The notes under the pieces are model-generated. The model worked only from the letters and a program-made list of their open reading frames with translations, had not been told where the DNA came from and made no database searches. A stretch of 64,000 bases of DNA from Williamwhitmania taraxaci (GTDB taxonomy: Bacteria; Bacteroidota; Bacteroidia; Bacteroidales; Williamwhitmaniaceae). Both the position numbers and the translations under genes were made by a program. This document shows, piece by piece, positions 26,263 to 34,219 of this stretch. Each line of letters begins with the position of its first letter. The first letter of the stretch is position 1. The stretch spans positions 1-64,000 of the forward strand of contig NZ_FMYP01000006.1 of assembly GCF_900096565.1 (NCBI RefSeq), written 5' to 3'.

Positions 26263-26694
26263 GAATTTGAAAACCAGTTTCTGAATATCTTCACCAACCA
26301 GCGGTGCATGCGCATCATCTGGAAAGAATACAGCAAAATAACCCGGCGATAGTCGTAAGAAATCCCGAACAGTATCCTTGTAAAAAACGATATCCTTTTC
26401 GTCGCTGTAGGGCGCCATCTCCTGATGACAAGATGATAGCGGACTCCACCCAATCTCTTCGCTTCCAGAGACCAATAATTGCAAATCGATATACTTACGA
26501 TGCGCCTCTAACTTAGCCTCATGACGCTCCTTACCCACTCCTTCGAAAGGACTTACGTAGAGAGCATCCCCATCCAAATCCACAATGCCACCTGCGTAGT
26601 CGTAACTGCCGGCTTGAATATAGGCCGCTACCTTTTCGAGTCCGGGCAGCAAAGCACTATAACGCATAATATTTTCTACTTTATCAAATATCAT
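26254..26694 (-). CDS. YhcH/YjgK/YiaL (DUF386) family protein
   Basis: A 146-residue cupin-like protein related to E. coli YhcH, YiaL and EbgC. Family features are the N-terminal MIFDKVEN...YSALLPGLEKVAAYI, LEAHRKYIDLQLLVSGSEEIGW with the metal-binding His, and the C-terminal AVFFPDDAHAPLV. Relatives work with sialic acid or other sugar catabolic operons and may act as sugar epimerases or anomerases. It follows the nucleoside hydrolase-like gene with a 1-nt overlap (TAATG). A perfect AAGGAGGT Shine-Dalgarno sits inside the last codons of that upstream gene. This pairing suggests that it handles the sugar released by its neighbour (inference). Confidence 0.9.
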   Translation of the reverse strand: MIFDKVENIMRYSALLPGLEKVAAYIQAGSYDYAGGIVDLDGDALYVSPFEGVGKERHEAKLEAHRKYIDLQLLVSGSEEIGWSPLSSCHQEMAPYSDEKDIVFYKDTVRDFLRLSPGYFAVFFPDDAHAPLVGEDIQKLVFKFSV

Positions 26695-28136
26695 TATTTT
26701 ACCTCCTTAAAATCAAACATCTCTTTTCGATCCCACTCCAGCCAATACTTAATGGAAAGTTGGCGAACTAAATTCCAATACCCATTGGTGAGATTACCAT
26801 ACTTTACAATTCCTGCAGAAATATCATCGGCGGCCAATTTAGAATAAGACCCTTTAAGCGTTACAACCAATACGCGTCCTTGATACACAAACCTAGCACC
26901 AGCAATGGAAGCACCTCCCTGCTCTACCGAAATACTTCCTCGTCCAAGGGTTGCACCTGTGGATATTTGTAATCCATCATTCAGGCAACTTACTGGAGGC
27001 ATAAAACCAGCCAGAGAAACAACCTTAATCTTATCGAGCCCAACACCAAAATACTCGCGTGCAAAGAGCCCCATCTTTGTGCCTACGATAGAATAAATCC
27101 CAAGATGCTGATGCATTTCATTGGTCAGCACGGTAAGTTTCCACTCCTCAATGCCATGCCTCTGCTGAATGGCTTTAGCGTATGGAACGAGGTCGGGCGA
27201 AAGCAATTCTTCCGAAATAGGAAACGATTCTAGAACAATTCCTCGGAGTGCGGTTCCTTGCCCCGTAAAAAGTTTTATGTAGCTATCGCCAACCATGGAT
27301 GTATCCACAATTTGAACATGGGCAATATGCGGATTCTGAGAAGTTGGTTTTACTTCAAAAAGCGAGGGATACGATAGGTAAACAGGAACCAATTCGTCCC
27401 ACATAGTAAAATGACTATTTGCCAGTTGACCTCTAATAGCACCCACCTCATGACGCTTTTTGAGTTCCAGTGCCAGCGGTTTTTCGGTGGCAGAGACCTT
27501 TCCAAGTAGTTCCTCGGTGAATATAGAATAGTTGCCTAGCGGCTGTCCCACTAAATGTATGTTAACAGGCAAAAGCTGGAGTTGCCGCCACGCCTCAGCA
27601 TCAGAAACTACATTGGTACTTCCCTCCGATTCACCATAAAACCACACTACCCGGCGCAAATTAAAAGGTATCTCAACTTGTTTCAACCATCCATTGAGGG
27701 AAGATACTGGACCTAAGCAAACATAGGTAAGTTGCTCTTGATCATTCTTAAACCATCGCGTAAGAGAGTCGCGATAGTTCGACTTAATGACGTTGGTTTG
27801 CTCTTCGGTCTTCCATATGGCCCGACACATCCAGCGCCAAGAAGGATTTAGCCCTAAATCGACACCCTCCACTACAGGAATGCTTAAACCGAAGTCAGCA
27901 ACAAGTTTCCGAACACCCCTTGCTCCTTCGGAGGGAGAGAGACCGCCATCGGTGCAAATAATCCCAACCACTTTAAAGTTGGAACTGGTAAGAAATGCAG
28001 CAATTGCACGGAAATCGTCTGAGGCACAATCCGTATCTACAACAATAGGTATAGTAGCAGACTCCTGAGCATCCGAGTGAATAGTAAGGAGGTTGCTACC
28101 TACAAAAAGAAAAAAAACAAACAAATATTTTTTCAT
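26694..28136 (-). CDS. Nucleoside hydrolase-like protein, exported
   Basis: 480 residues, longer than the usual 310 of inosine-uridine nucleoside hydrolases. A signal peptide (FVFFLFVGSNLLTIHSDAQ) places it in the periplasm. The Ca2+-site motif is DTDCASDD (residues 34-41), a variant of DTDPGxDD that keeps all aspartates. IGIICTDGG-like sequence (VVGIICTDGG) and VVEGVDLGLNPSW follow as in the family. The last 150 residues form a beta-rich extension not seen in classical members. The reaction would be N-glycosidic cleavage of nucleosides to ribose and base, but the substituted motif and extension leave the substrate open. It is coupled to yhcH. Confidence 0.8.
   Translation of the reverse strand: MKKYLFVFFLFVGSNLLTIHSDAQESATIPIVVDTDCASDDFRAIAAFLTSSNFKVVGIICTDGGLSPSEGARGVRKLVADFGLSIPVVEGVDLGLNPSWRWMCRAIWKTEEQTNVIKSNYRDSLTRWFKNDQEQLTYVCLGPVSSLNGWLKQVEIPFNLRRVVWFYGESEGSTNVVSDAEAWRQLQLLPVNIHLVGQPLGNYSIFTEELLGKVSATEKPLALELKKRHEVGAIRGQLANSHFTMWDELVPVYLSYPSLFEVKPTSQNPHIAHVQIVDTSMVGDSYIKLFTGQGTALRGIVLESFPISEELLSPDLVPYAKAIQQRHGIEEWKLTVLTNEMHQHLGIYSIVGTKMGLFAREYFGVGLDKIKVVSLAGFMPPVSCLNDGLQISTGATLGRGSISVEQGGASIAGARFVYQGRVLVVTLKGSYSKLAADDISAGIVKYGNLTNGYWNLVRQLSIKYWLEWDRKEMFDFKEVK
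26701..26708 (-). promoter_or_regulatory. Perfect Shine-Dalgarno in front of the YhcH gene
   Basis: AAGGAGGT on the minus strand ends 6 nt before the ATG at 26694 and encodes part of the C-terminal residues KEVK of the upstream gene. Strong anti-SD complementarity is unusual in Bacteroidota, which mostly do not use it; here it goes with a TAATG stop/start overlap. Confidence 0.6.
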
Positions 28137-28244
28137 TTCACAAATTCAAATTATCGAACGAAAATAGGAATAAAATAATTAACCATGAACTTTTCACCCA
28201 TCGGAACAAGAAAGTAAAACCTATATATATTGCTACCAAACGAA

Positions 28245-28276
28245 GAAAGGTCGCACAACCAGTGTGGCGACCTTTC
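28245..28276 (-). terminator. Hairpin downstream of the DoxX gene
   Basis: Arms GAAAGGTCGC and GCGACCTTTC, 10 bp and perfect, with a 12-nt loop containing a small CAC/GTG extension. It starts 18 nt past the DoxX stop. The minus-strand tail TTCGTTTGG is only moderately T-rich. Confidence 0.55.
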
Positions 28277-28293
28277 CAAATATACTACTGTGG

Positions 28294-28668
28294 TTAGTTT
28301 TTCAATATTCCCTTGAAGGCTGCCCTATAAACAATTAAAAGGTTAAGGTTAAGGATTGCAACCACGGCGGCTCCACCAATACCCGGCAAATCGAGAAAGA
28401 GGTGAAATGCTACTATGTTGACCGAAATGGGGGCAAGAAACACTAGGGATAGTGCAACAAACTTACGAAGGAGCAAAAGCGCTCCCACAAGCACCTCGAT
28501 CACACCAACCATCTTAATCATATAACCAGTGGCAAGCAATGCGCCCATAAAGTTACCTGCAGGTCCAGGCATTGCAGGCATCGGTAAAAAACCAAAAAAT
28601 TTATTCAACCCAAAAACGACGAGCATTAAACCAAGAAGAATCTGCAAAACCAAGTTTACCTTTTTCAT
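28294..28668 (-). CDS. DoxX-family membrane protein
   Basis: 124 residues with four hydrophobic helices. The family pattern is clear: NLVLQILLGLMLVVFGLNKFFGFLP at the N-terminus, then MKMVG-like (YMIKMVGVIEVLVGALLL) and a polar LFLDLPGIGG loop. DoxX proteins are small inner-membrane proteins of poorly defined function, linked in some bacteria to sulfur oxidation or oxidative stress. The gene is monocistronic, divergent from the DUF486 gene, and followed by a terminator-like hairpin. Confidence 0.88.
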   Translation of the reverse strand: MKKVNLVLQILLGLMLVVFGLNKFFGFLPMPAMPGPAGNFMGALLATGYMIKMVGVIEVLVGALLLLRKFVALSLVFLAPISVNIVAFHLFLDLPGIGGAAVVAILNLNLLIVYRAAFKGILKN

Positions 28669-28802
28669 AGCAAGAGATTTAGTTCAAAAACCATGGCCAT
28701 AGCAGGACATAACTATTACATGGGAATTAACAGATTTGAACTCCGATAGTTCAACCACCAAAATTATTCATCCCTCGAAGGCAAAACAACTCTTCAAAAC
28801 AC

Positions 28803-28810
28803 TATTTTTG
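28803..28810 (+). promoter_or_regulatory. Putative -7 element for the DUF486 gene
   Basis: TATTTTTG matches TAnnTTTG and lies 22 nt before the ATG at 28833. No TTTG at -33. Confidence 0.45.
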
Positions 28811-28832
28811 CACCCGTAATTGGAGAAGAAAG

Positions 28833-29201
28833 ATGAAAGCCCTTTTAACAATATTATTGCTAATCCTATCGAATACCTTTATGACCTTGGCTTGGTATGG
28901 TCACCTAAAGTTTAAGGAGATGAGGTGGTTCGAAAACCTCGGATTAATTGCTATTGTTTTAATCAGTTGGGGAATTGCCCTTTTTGAGTATTTCTTCCAA
29001 GTACCCGCAAATAGGATAGGTTATAAAGGTAATGGCGGACCATTTACCTTAGTAGAATTAAAGGTTATTCAAGAGGTAATTACCCTTGTAACCTTTACCA
29101 TCTTCAGTTTACTGTTCTTTAAAACAGAAACATTTAGAACCAACCATATAATTGGCTTTATTTTTCTGATACTAGCCGTTTATTTCATTTTCAAGAAGTA
29201 A
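28833..29201 (+). CDS. DUF486 small membrane protein
   Basis: 122 residues and four predicted helices. The arrangement NTFMTLAWYGHLK, GIALFEYFFQVPANRIG and FTLVELKVIQEVITLVTF is diagnostic of DUF486, a family in the drug/metabolite transporter superfamily whose members have four helices and no known substrate. It ends 2 nt before the convergent potassium-channel regulatory gene. There is no sign of an operon partner. Confidence 0.92.
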   Translation: MKALLTILLLILSNTFMTLAWYGHLKFKEMRWFENLGLIAIVLISWGIALFEYFFQVPANRIGYKGNGGPFTLVELKVIQEVITLVTFTIFSLLFFKTETFRTNHIIGFIFLILAVYFIFKK

Positions 29202-29203
29202 CC

Positions 29204-29890
29204 CTACAGCACTGCGTAAAGGTGTTTAAGCGCATCAACTGATCCTGCAAGAACCAGCACATCTCCCTCCAGCAGAATAAATTCGGGACCCAGTTTGGAA
29301 TGAAGGCGCTGCTCAGTGCTGGCCATTCCAATAAGATTCCGAACCTTCTCCGAGCGCTTCACGGCAATAAGGTTGAGGTCGTAGCTAGCGGCAAAATCGA
29401 TACCAGATAGGGGTTTATTAACCATCAATTTAGGAACGGCAGATTCGACTATCTTATAATCCTGTGAAATGTGATATACGTTATTCACATTTTTCAATTC
29501 CATTTTCAAGGCAAAAGACTCTGCCATCTCAAGTTCTGGTGAGAAAATATCCGAAACACCAATGGCCTCTAATACAGTTCGGTGAAGACCGGACATGGAG
29601 CGAGCAATCAAGCGAGAAACCCCCAACTGTTTTAGCTGCGCCGTTATCAGAACAGATGCCCCAAAATCTTCGCCAATGGCAACCAGAACTGCATCAGCAT
29701 CGTCGAGAGGCAAATACTTCAAATCATGTAACTCACGCGCATCCATACAGATAGTCGAAGTTACTTTTTCCTTAATTTCTTCAACTCGGTGGGCGTCATT
29801 ATCCACACCTATAACCTCGTGCCCCAGCTGCGTCATGCGGATAGCCAGTGCAGCACCAAAATTACCAAGACCCAGAATAATTACCTTCAT
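29204..29890 (-). CDS. trkA: Trk/Ktr potassium uptake regulatory subunit (RCK domain)
   Basis: A 228-residue cytosolic protein. It has an N-terminal Rossmann RCK_N domain (VIILGLGNFGAALAIRMTQLGHEVIGVD) with the NAD/ATP-binding glycines, and an RCK_C domain from about residue 135 (LVLAGSVDALKHL at the end). It gates the K+-translocating TrkH/KtrB protein in response to nucleotides. Its ATG lies 2 nt after the stop of the TrkH gene, so they form one operon. With a single RCK unit it is KtrA-sized rather than TrkA-sized, so the system is probably Ktr-like. Confidence 0.93.
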   Translation of the reverse strand: MKVIILGLGNFGAALAIRMTQLGHEVIGVDNDAHRVEEIKEKVTSTICMDARELHDLKYLPLDDADAVLVAIGEDFGASVLITAQLKQLGVSRLIARSMSGLHRTVLEAIGVSDIFSPELEMAESFALKMELKNVNNVYHISQDYKIVESAVPKLMVNKPLSGIDFAASYDLNLIAVKRSEKVRNLIGMASTEQRLHSKLGPEFILLEGDVLVLAGSVDALKHLYAVL

Positions 29891-29892
29891 AA

Positions 29893-31722
29893 CTAGTTTA
29901 TGTAAATGCTTTCGGAAGGTAGTCGATAACTATCGCCCTGATGAAGATTACCTAAAAAGGAGAATACGAGCGAAAGGAGACCAACCCGGCCAATAAGCAT
30001 GAGCAAAATTATTACAATTTTTGAAGCAACCGTAAGTTGTGAGGTCATACCAACAGAGAGTCCAACAGTACTAAAAGCAGAGGTACATTCAAACAGCACC
30101 GAAAGATAGTTTAGCTTTGGCTGAAATACAATAACAAAAAAACTCCCCAGCCCAATAGCAATAATGGATAAAAAAACCACCGCAAAGGCACGCTGAACAC
30201 TATCATAGGGTATCTCCCTCCGTCCTACCACAAACAGTTTACGGCCAGTAGCCAAATTCACAACATTAAGCAATGAAAGGGCAAAGGTGGTTGTCTTTAT
30301 ACCACCACCGGTGGATCCTGGCGAGGCACCAATCCACATTAGTAGTATAGTGATCAGGATAGTAGATGGCATCAGCCGAGACATATCCACCGTATTGAAT
30401 CCAGCAGTACGGGGGGTGATTGACCCGAAAAATGATCCGGTAATCTTACCTAATATACCCTCCCCGACTAAGGTATTGTTTCGCTCCAACAGAAAGAACA
30501 TGATGGCTCCAATAAGTATTAAACCCATCGTAGTAAAAACAACAATTCTGGCATTCATATTTATAATCCGAGGCATATGCATGTAGCGTTTCTGCTTACC
30601 AAAGAATTGTCGGATTTTGTTCCCAATAAAATGACGGATCAAGGTAAAGTAACTGAAAATAATAGGAAAGCCCAGGCCACCTAGCACAATTAATGCCATT
30701 ATCCAAAACTGGAGGGTGTAATTTTGCCTTAAAAAACCGGTATATAACCCATCGGTAAGCGTAGAAAAACCAGCATTACAGAATGCCGAGATGGAATGAA
30801 AAACAGAGAAAGCCACCTTATCGGTAAAATCACCAACGGCAGTTACTTTGGAAATTGATTGAAAGATAAACAAGGCACCTATGAACTCCACAATGATGGT
30901 AACCAGCAAGATTTTTAGCAAAGCACTAAAAATTCCACCTACTCGGTCGAGATTCAATATTTCCTTTATCATCATCTGGGAGCGAAACGTACTCTCCGTC
31001 CTGTAGAACAACCCAAAAAAAGTAGTAAACGTCATTACACCCAAACCTCCCAACTGAATTAGGAGAAGGATAATCATCTTGCCAACCGGTGTAAATGCAG
31101 TAGCCGTATCCACAACAACTAAACCAGTAACGCATACCGCACTAGTAGAGGTAAACAAGGCATTTACAAGACTTATTCCATGGGTGGTTGAGTTAGGCAA
31201 CAACAAAAGTCCGGTACCTATGCTCACCAATAATGTGAAACTTCCAATAAACAACATCGCTGGATTTGCTTGCTTAGCAAACAAATTGAAACTAGCTCGT
31301 CCGACCTCTACAAGAAAAAGAAAAACAATAGTGAGATTCAGAAAATAGTGATGCCCAATTATGGTTAGAAATAGTTTATGATGATCCCCAACGCTAAAAA
31401 AAACACTTCCAATAAAAGCAAAAAAGACTATTCCTAATTTGAATAGCGACGTTAACCGGAGAAAACGATCCTGTCGTCGGCTAACAAATGCTTTGTATAA
31501 ACTAATGCAGTAAATAACCACAAAATACAGCAATCCAAACTCATAATATGTGGAAACGGAATCCAATCGATCGTTAGGATGTAAAAAACCAAACTCATAA
31601 ATAAGAATAGCAAGAAGGGATGCCGCGGCAAGAATCGAGAAGTGATTCAGAACAGTAACAAAGAACCGCTTTAATCGCTCAATTTGCGAATAGTATTTAA
31701 AGTCAATTGTCCACAAGTTCAT
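29893..31722 (-). CDS. trkH: Trk/Ktr potassium transporter, membrane subunit
   Basis: 609 residues with about 12 hydrophobic segments. The four P-loops are visible: TSTSAVCVTGLVV, FCNAGFSTLTDG, TPRTAGFNTVDMS and FSTVGLSVGMTS, each with the selectivity-filter glycine. GSTGGGIKTTTFALSLLNV is the conserved element after the third pore. Four extra hydrophobic segments lie at the N-terminus relative to a minimal KtrB. It mediates K+ uptake (H+ or Na+ coupled, depending on type). It is followed directly by the RCK regulatory gene. Confidence 0.95.
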   Translation of the reverse strand: MNLWTIDFKYYSQIERLKRFFVTVLNHFSILAAASLLAILIYEFGFLHPNDRLDSVSTYYEFGLLYFVVIYCISLYKAFVSRRQDRFLRLTSLFKLGIVFFAFIGSVFFSVGDHHKLFLTIIGHHYFLNLTIVFLFLVEVGRASFNLFAKQANPAMLFIGSFTLLVSIGTGLLLLPNSTTHGISLVNALFTSTSAVCVTGLVVVDTATAFTPVGKMIILLLIQLGGLGVMTFTTFFGLFYRTESTFRSQMMIKEILNLDRVGGIFSALLKILLVTIIVEFIGALFIFQSISKVTAVGDFTDKVAFSVFHSISAFCNAGFSTLTDGLYTGFLRQNYTLQFWIMALIVLGGLGFPIIFSYFTLIRHFIGNKIRQFFGKQKRYMHMPRIINMNARIVVFTTMGLILIGAIMFFLLERNNTLVGEGILGKITGSFFGSITPRTAGFNTVDMSRLMPSTILITILLMWIGASPGSTGGGIKTTTFALSLLNVVNLATGRKLFVVGRREIPYDSVQRAFAVVFLSIIAIGLGSFFVIVFQPKLNYLSVLFECTSAFSTVGLSVGMTSQLTVASKIVIILLMLIGRVGLLSLVFSFLGNLHQGDSYRLPSESIYIN

Positions 31723-32120
31723 GATATCCTCAGGTGCAAAACATTATGGTTTAAGCAATACGGCTCATTGCTTTTATACAAATAAATCGAACGCAAATTA
31801 CTTTCAGAGTGGCGTGTGCATTAAAACAAAGGTAATATTAGCAACGATAATCTAACCCATGAGAGAAAAAATAGTTATTTTGAACAAAAAATTACGGCGC
31901 ATTCAGAATTTCCCCATGAGAAAATTATTGGTGAACTTTAATATAATCGAAAAATAAAAGTTTGGCAGAGATAGAAGAATCTTGGTATATAACCTATTAC
32001 AAGTCAACAAATAATATAAATACCAAATCAAATCGTCATCTATCATGATAAAACCACATTTTATCAAAGTAGGCACTCAACTGTTTTTTTCTTTTTTACC
32101 TTTGCATCAAATTATAGGTA
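31723..32120. other. 398-nt divergent intergenic region
   Basis: It lies between trkH (minus) and siaC (plus). It contains a plus-strand -7 element for siaC. I see no gene, RNA, repeat or long hairpin; the sequence is AT-rich with mixed short A and T runs. Confidence 0.5.
32097..32104 (+). promoter_or_regulatory. -7 element of the siaC promoter
   Basis: TACCTTTG exactly matches TAnnTTTG, 16 nt before the GTG start. The sequence just upstream is T-rich, with no TTTG at the usual -33 distance. Confidence 0.55.
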
Positions 32121-32516
32121 GTGGAACCACTAAGAATAAAAAGTGCCATTGATACTCCTGAGGTCAGTTTTGATCCCGGAACGTTGCGCTTCTGTATATC
32201 TGGCATCTCTCATCCCGAAAATGCCAAAGAGTTCTATACGAAACTTTTGGTGTGGCTCGATGAATTCTTTGAAAAGAACCAAGATAAGCAGGCGGAACCA
32301 ATTACGCTCGACCTTAACTTCCGCTACATAAACTCCACCTCCTATAAATATTTACGGGAAGTTCTTCGGAAACTTACCGTTTTCCATAAGAAAGGGTTCA
32401 ATATCCAGATCGTATGGCAATATCAGGTTGAAGATGAAGATCTACTCGAGGAGGGTCAAATCCTTCTTAGTCTTCCAGATATAAAACTGAACCACCAATT
32501 TATATCCTACGAATAA
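32121..32516 (+). CDS. siaC: SiaC-family regulatory phosphoprotein (DUF1987)
   Basis: 131 residues beginning with GTG (no upstream ATG is available). The family pattern is clear: TPEVSFDP in the first strand, YINSTSYKYLREVLR at 69-83, and a C-terminal half with an alternating helix/strand pattern like anti-anti-sigma proteins. In Pseudomonas aeruginosa SiaC is phosphorylated on a Thr by the kinase SiaB, dephosphorylated by SiaA, and activates the diguanylate cyclase SiaD. The Thr/Ser cluster S72-T73-S74 is the natural candidate for the phospho-site (inference). A SiaB-like gene lies about 14 kb downstream. The next gene, 104 nt away, has its own promoter-like element. Confidence 0.85.
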   Translation: MEPLRIKSAIDTPEVSFDPGTLRFCISGISHPENAKEFYTKLLVWLDEFFEKNQDKQAEPITLDLNFRYINSTSYKYLREVLRKLTVFHKKGFNIQIVWQYQVEDEDLLEEGQILLSLPDIKLNHQFISYE

Positions 32517-32588
32517 GATTTCTAAGGGTTAAAAAACATTCATTACGCAATAGATTTGAAGAAATCAGCATATGTAAAAGATTTTTAC

Positions 32589-32596
32589 TACTTTTG
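32589..32596 (+). promoter_or_regulatory. Putative -7 element for the 95-aa protein gene
   Basis: TACTTTTG matches TAnnTTTG and lies 24 nt before the ATG at 32621. Confidence 0.45.
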
Positions 32597-32620
32597 ACCC
32601 GAAAAAAAAATTAAGTTACT

Positions 32621-32908
32621 ATGGCGAATATTAGGTCTATCAAGAAAGACATCCATTTCCTCACAGACGAAGTAGTTTCCGATTGCTACGTTTACATTTA
32701 CCTTAATCCAGGTAAGAAAACTGAAGCTGCCGAGAAAATTGCACTTGAATCGGAAGCTTTCAGAAATGCGGCCATTGACAAGGTTAATAACCCAGGAAAG
32801 TTTGAAAACGCAAAGTTGCGTAAAGCATACTTCAAAGGACTATACGAAGAGCTCATCACCGAAGTGAATAAGCAATTCGAGCAGCTTAGCGCACTCAGCA
32901 AAAACTAA
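32621..32908 (+). CDS. Conserved Bacteroidota protein of 95 residues, function unknown
   Basis: A mostly helical soluble protein rich in Lys, Glu and Ala, without signal peptide or membrane segment. The start MANIRSIKKDIHFLTDEVV, then VYIYLNPGKKTEAAEKIA, is a form I associate with short conserved hypothetical proteins of Bacteroidales; no function is known to me. It is closely followed by a strong terminator, and it lies between siaC and a MalY/PatB gene. It may be a small adaptor or nucleoid-associated protein, but no motif supports either. The start is fixed by the ATG at the ORF beginning with a nearby promoter-like element. Confidence 0.75.
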   Translation: MANIRSIKKDIHFLTDEVVSDCYVYIYLNPGKKTEAAEKIALESEAFRNAAIDKVNNPGKFENAKLRKAYFKGLYEELITEVNKQFEQLSALSKN

Positions 32909-32913
32909 CACTA

Positions 32914-32935
32914 AGCCCCTTCCAAGGGGCTTTTT
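32914..32935 (+). terminator. Rho-independent terminator after the 95-aa gene
   Basis: Arms AGCCCC and GGGGCT with TTCCAA as loop, followed by TTTTT. It ends only about 10 nt before the ATG of the next gene (32945), which leaves no room for a promoter between them; see findings. Confidence 0.8.
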
Positions 32936-32944
32936 GCTTTGCGT

Positions 32945-34123
32945 ATGATTATTGATTACAGCTTCAACACTAAAATCGCGCGCGAAAACACCTCCTGCGT
33001 AAAATACGATCGCAGAAGCGAAGTTTTTGGAAGTTCATCGGTAACTCCCCTCTGGGTAGCCGATATGGACTTTGCTACTCCGGCATTTATCCGAGAAGCA
33101 CTCCAACAACGAATTGATCATCCAATCCTTGGTTATACATTCCTTCCGTCAGGAGCAGTAGATGCCGCCATTGGATGGGTTTACCGCAGGCATGGATGGA
33201 AAATAGAATCCAATTGGATTTGTCTCTGCCCAGGAATAGTACCAGCCATAAATTTCGCAATCCTAGCAAATTCGAAAGTCGGTGAAAAGGCAGTGATCCA
33301 GCCTCCTGTATATACGCCATTCTTTGCTGCAATTGAAGATCATAAGCGAGTAGTAGTTGAGAATCCTCTGCTCGAAAATGAAGGTTGCTATACGATGGAT
33401 CTCAACCACCTCGAACAACAGTTTAAAGAGGGTGTAAAACTCTTGATCCTTTCCAATCCACACAACCCCACTGGCCGCGTTTATACAAAAAACGAGTTGG
33501 AGCAAGTCGCATCACTCGCGTCAAAATATAACGTGGTGATCATCTCCGATGAGATCCACTGCGACATCGTAATGCCACACCAAAAACACATCCCCATTGC
33601 ATCCCTTTCGGAAGATGCAGCCAATAGAACCATAACCCTAATCGCTCCAAGCAAAACGTTCAACCTTGCCGGACTCGCCACTGGCTTAGCCATAATCCCC
33701 AATGAGACCCTTCGGGCAAAATTCAATTCCATATTAAACTCATTGCACCTGTCCATGGGGAACCTATTTGGAAACATAGCAATGCAGGCCGCTTACACCT
33801 CTGGCGATGAATGGGTAGATGGGCTTAACGCATACCTATACAACAACTTTCAAACCATCAACACTATACTAAAATCCAGCAATGCGCCATTCCGTAGCCA
33901 AACACCCGAAGGCACATATCTTGCATGGATCGATTTCCGTGAATTTAACCTACCCCAGCAAGAGTTGAATAGGATACTTATCGAAACAGCCAACGTTGGG
34001 TTGAGCGACGGAACTATTTATGGCAAGCAAGGCATAGGATTCCAACGTCTAAATGCAGCGTGCCCTAAGTCGGTTATTGAGAATGCAGTGGCTCGAATTG
34101 CTGAGTCATTTTCGAAAGCATAA
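32945..34123 (+). CDS. MalY/PatB-family C-S lyase (cystathionine beta-lyase-like aminotransferase)
   Basis: 392 residues from ATG 32945; a TTG two codons upstream (32939) is inside the terminator tail and is less likely. It is a fold-type I PLP enzyme: ILSNPHNPTGRVY, SDEIHCDIV and the PLP-lysine motif APSKTFNLAGLATG are present. The N-terminus YDRRSEVFGSSSVTPLWVADMDF is the MalY/PatB hallmark. Members cleave cystathionine or other S-substituted cysteines to a thiol, pyruvate and ammonia; E. coli MalY also acts as a regulator of maltose genes. The exact role here is open. It appears to be transcribed alone. Confidence 0.93.
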   Translation: MIIDYSFNTKIARENTSCVKYDRRSEVFGSSSVTPLWVADMDFATPAFIREALQQRIDHPILGYTFLPSGAVDAAIGWVYRRHGWKIESNWICLCPGIVPAINFAILANSKVGEKAVIQPPVYTPFFAAIEDHKRVVVENPLLENEGCYTMDLNHLEQQFKEGVKLLILSNPHNPTGRVYTKNELEQVASLASKYNVVIISDEIHCDIVMPHQKHIPIASLSEDAANRTITLIAPSKTFNLAGLATGLAIIPNETLRAKFNSILNSLHLSMGNLFGNIAMQAAYTSGDEWVDGLNAYLYNNFQTINTILKSSNAPFRSQTPEGTYLAWIDFREFNLPQQELNRILIETANVGLSDGTIYGKQGIGFQRLNAACPKSVIENAVARIAESFSKA

Positions 34124-34168
34124 ACTACTGCGTCAAGAAAATCTATCGCTATTTGTTTTTTATTTCAC

Positions 34169-34176
34169 TATCTTTG
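34169..34176 (+). promoter_or_regulatory. Putative -7 element for the serine hydrolase gene
   Basis: TATCTTTG matches TAnnTTTG, 43 nt before the ATG at 34220. Confidence 0.45.
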
Positions 34177-34219
34177 TATATAGTAGATTGCATGATAATA
34201 GAATGAATACAGATTAGGA

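Noticed and set aside
25459-26694. Nuclease and YhcH as a toxin-immunity pair
   Set aside because: They are convergent with a 9-nt overlap, and YhcH is a metabolic family coupled to the nucleoside hydrolase-like gene instead.
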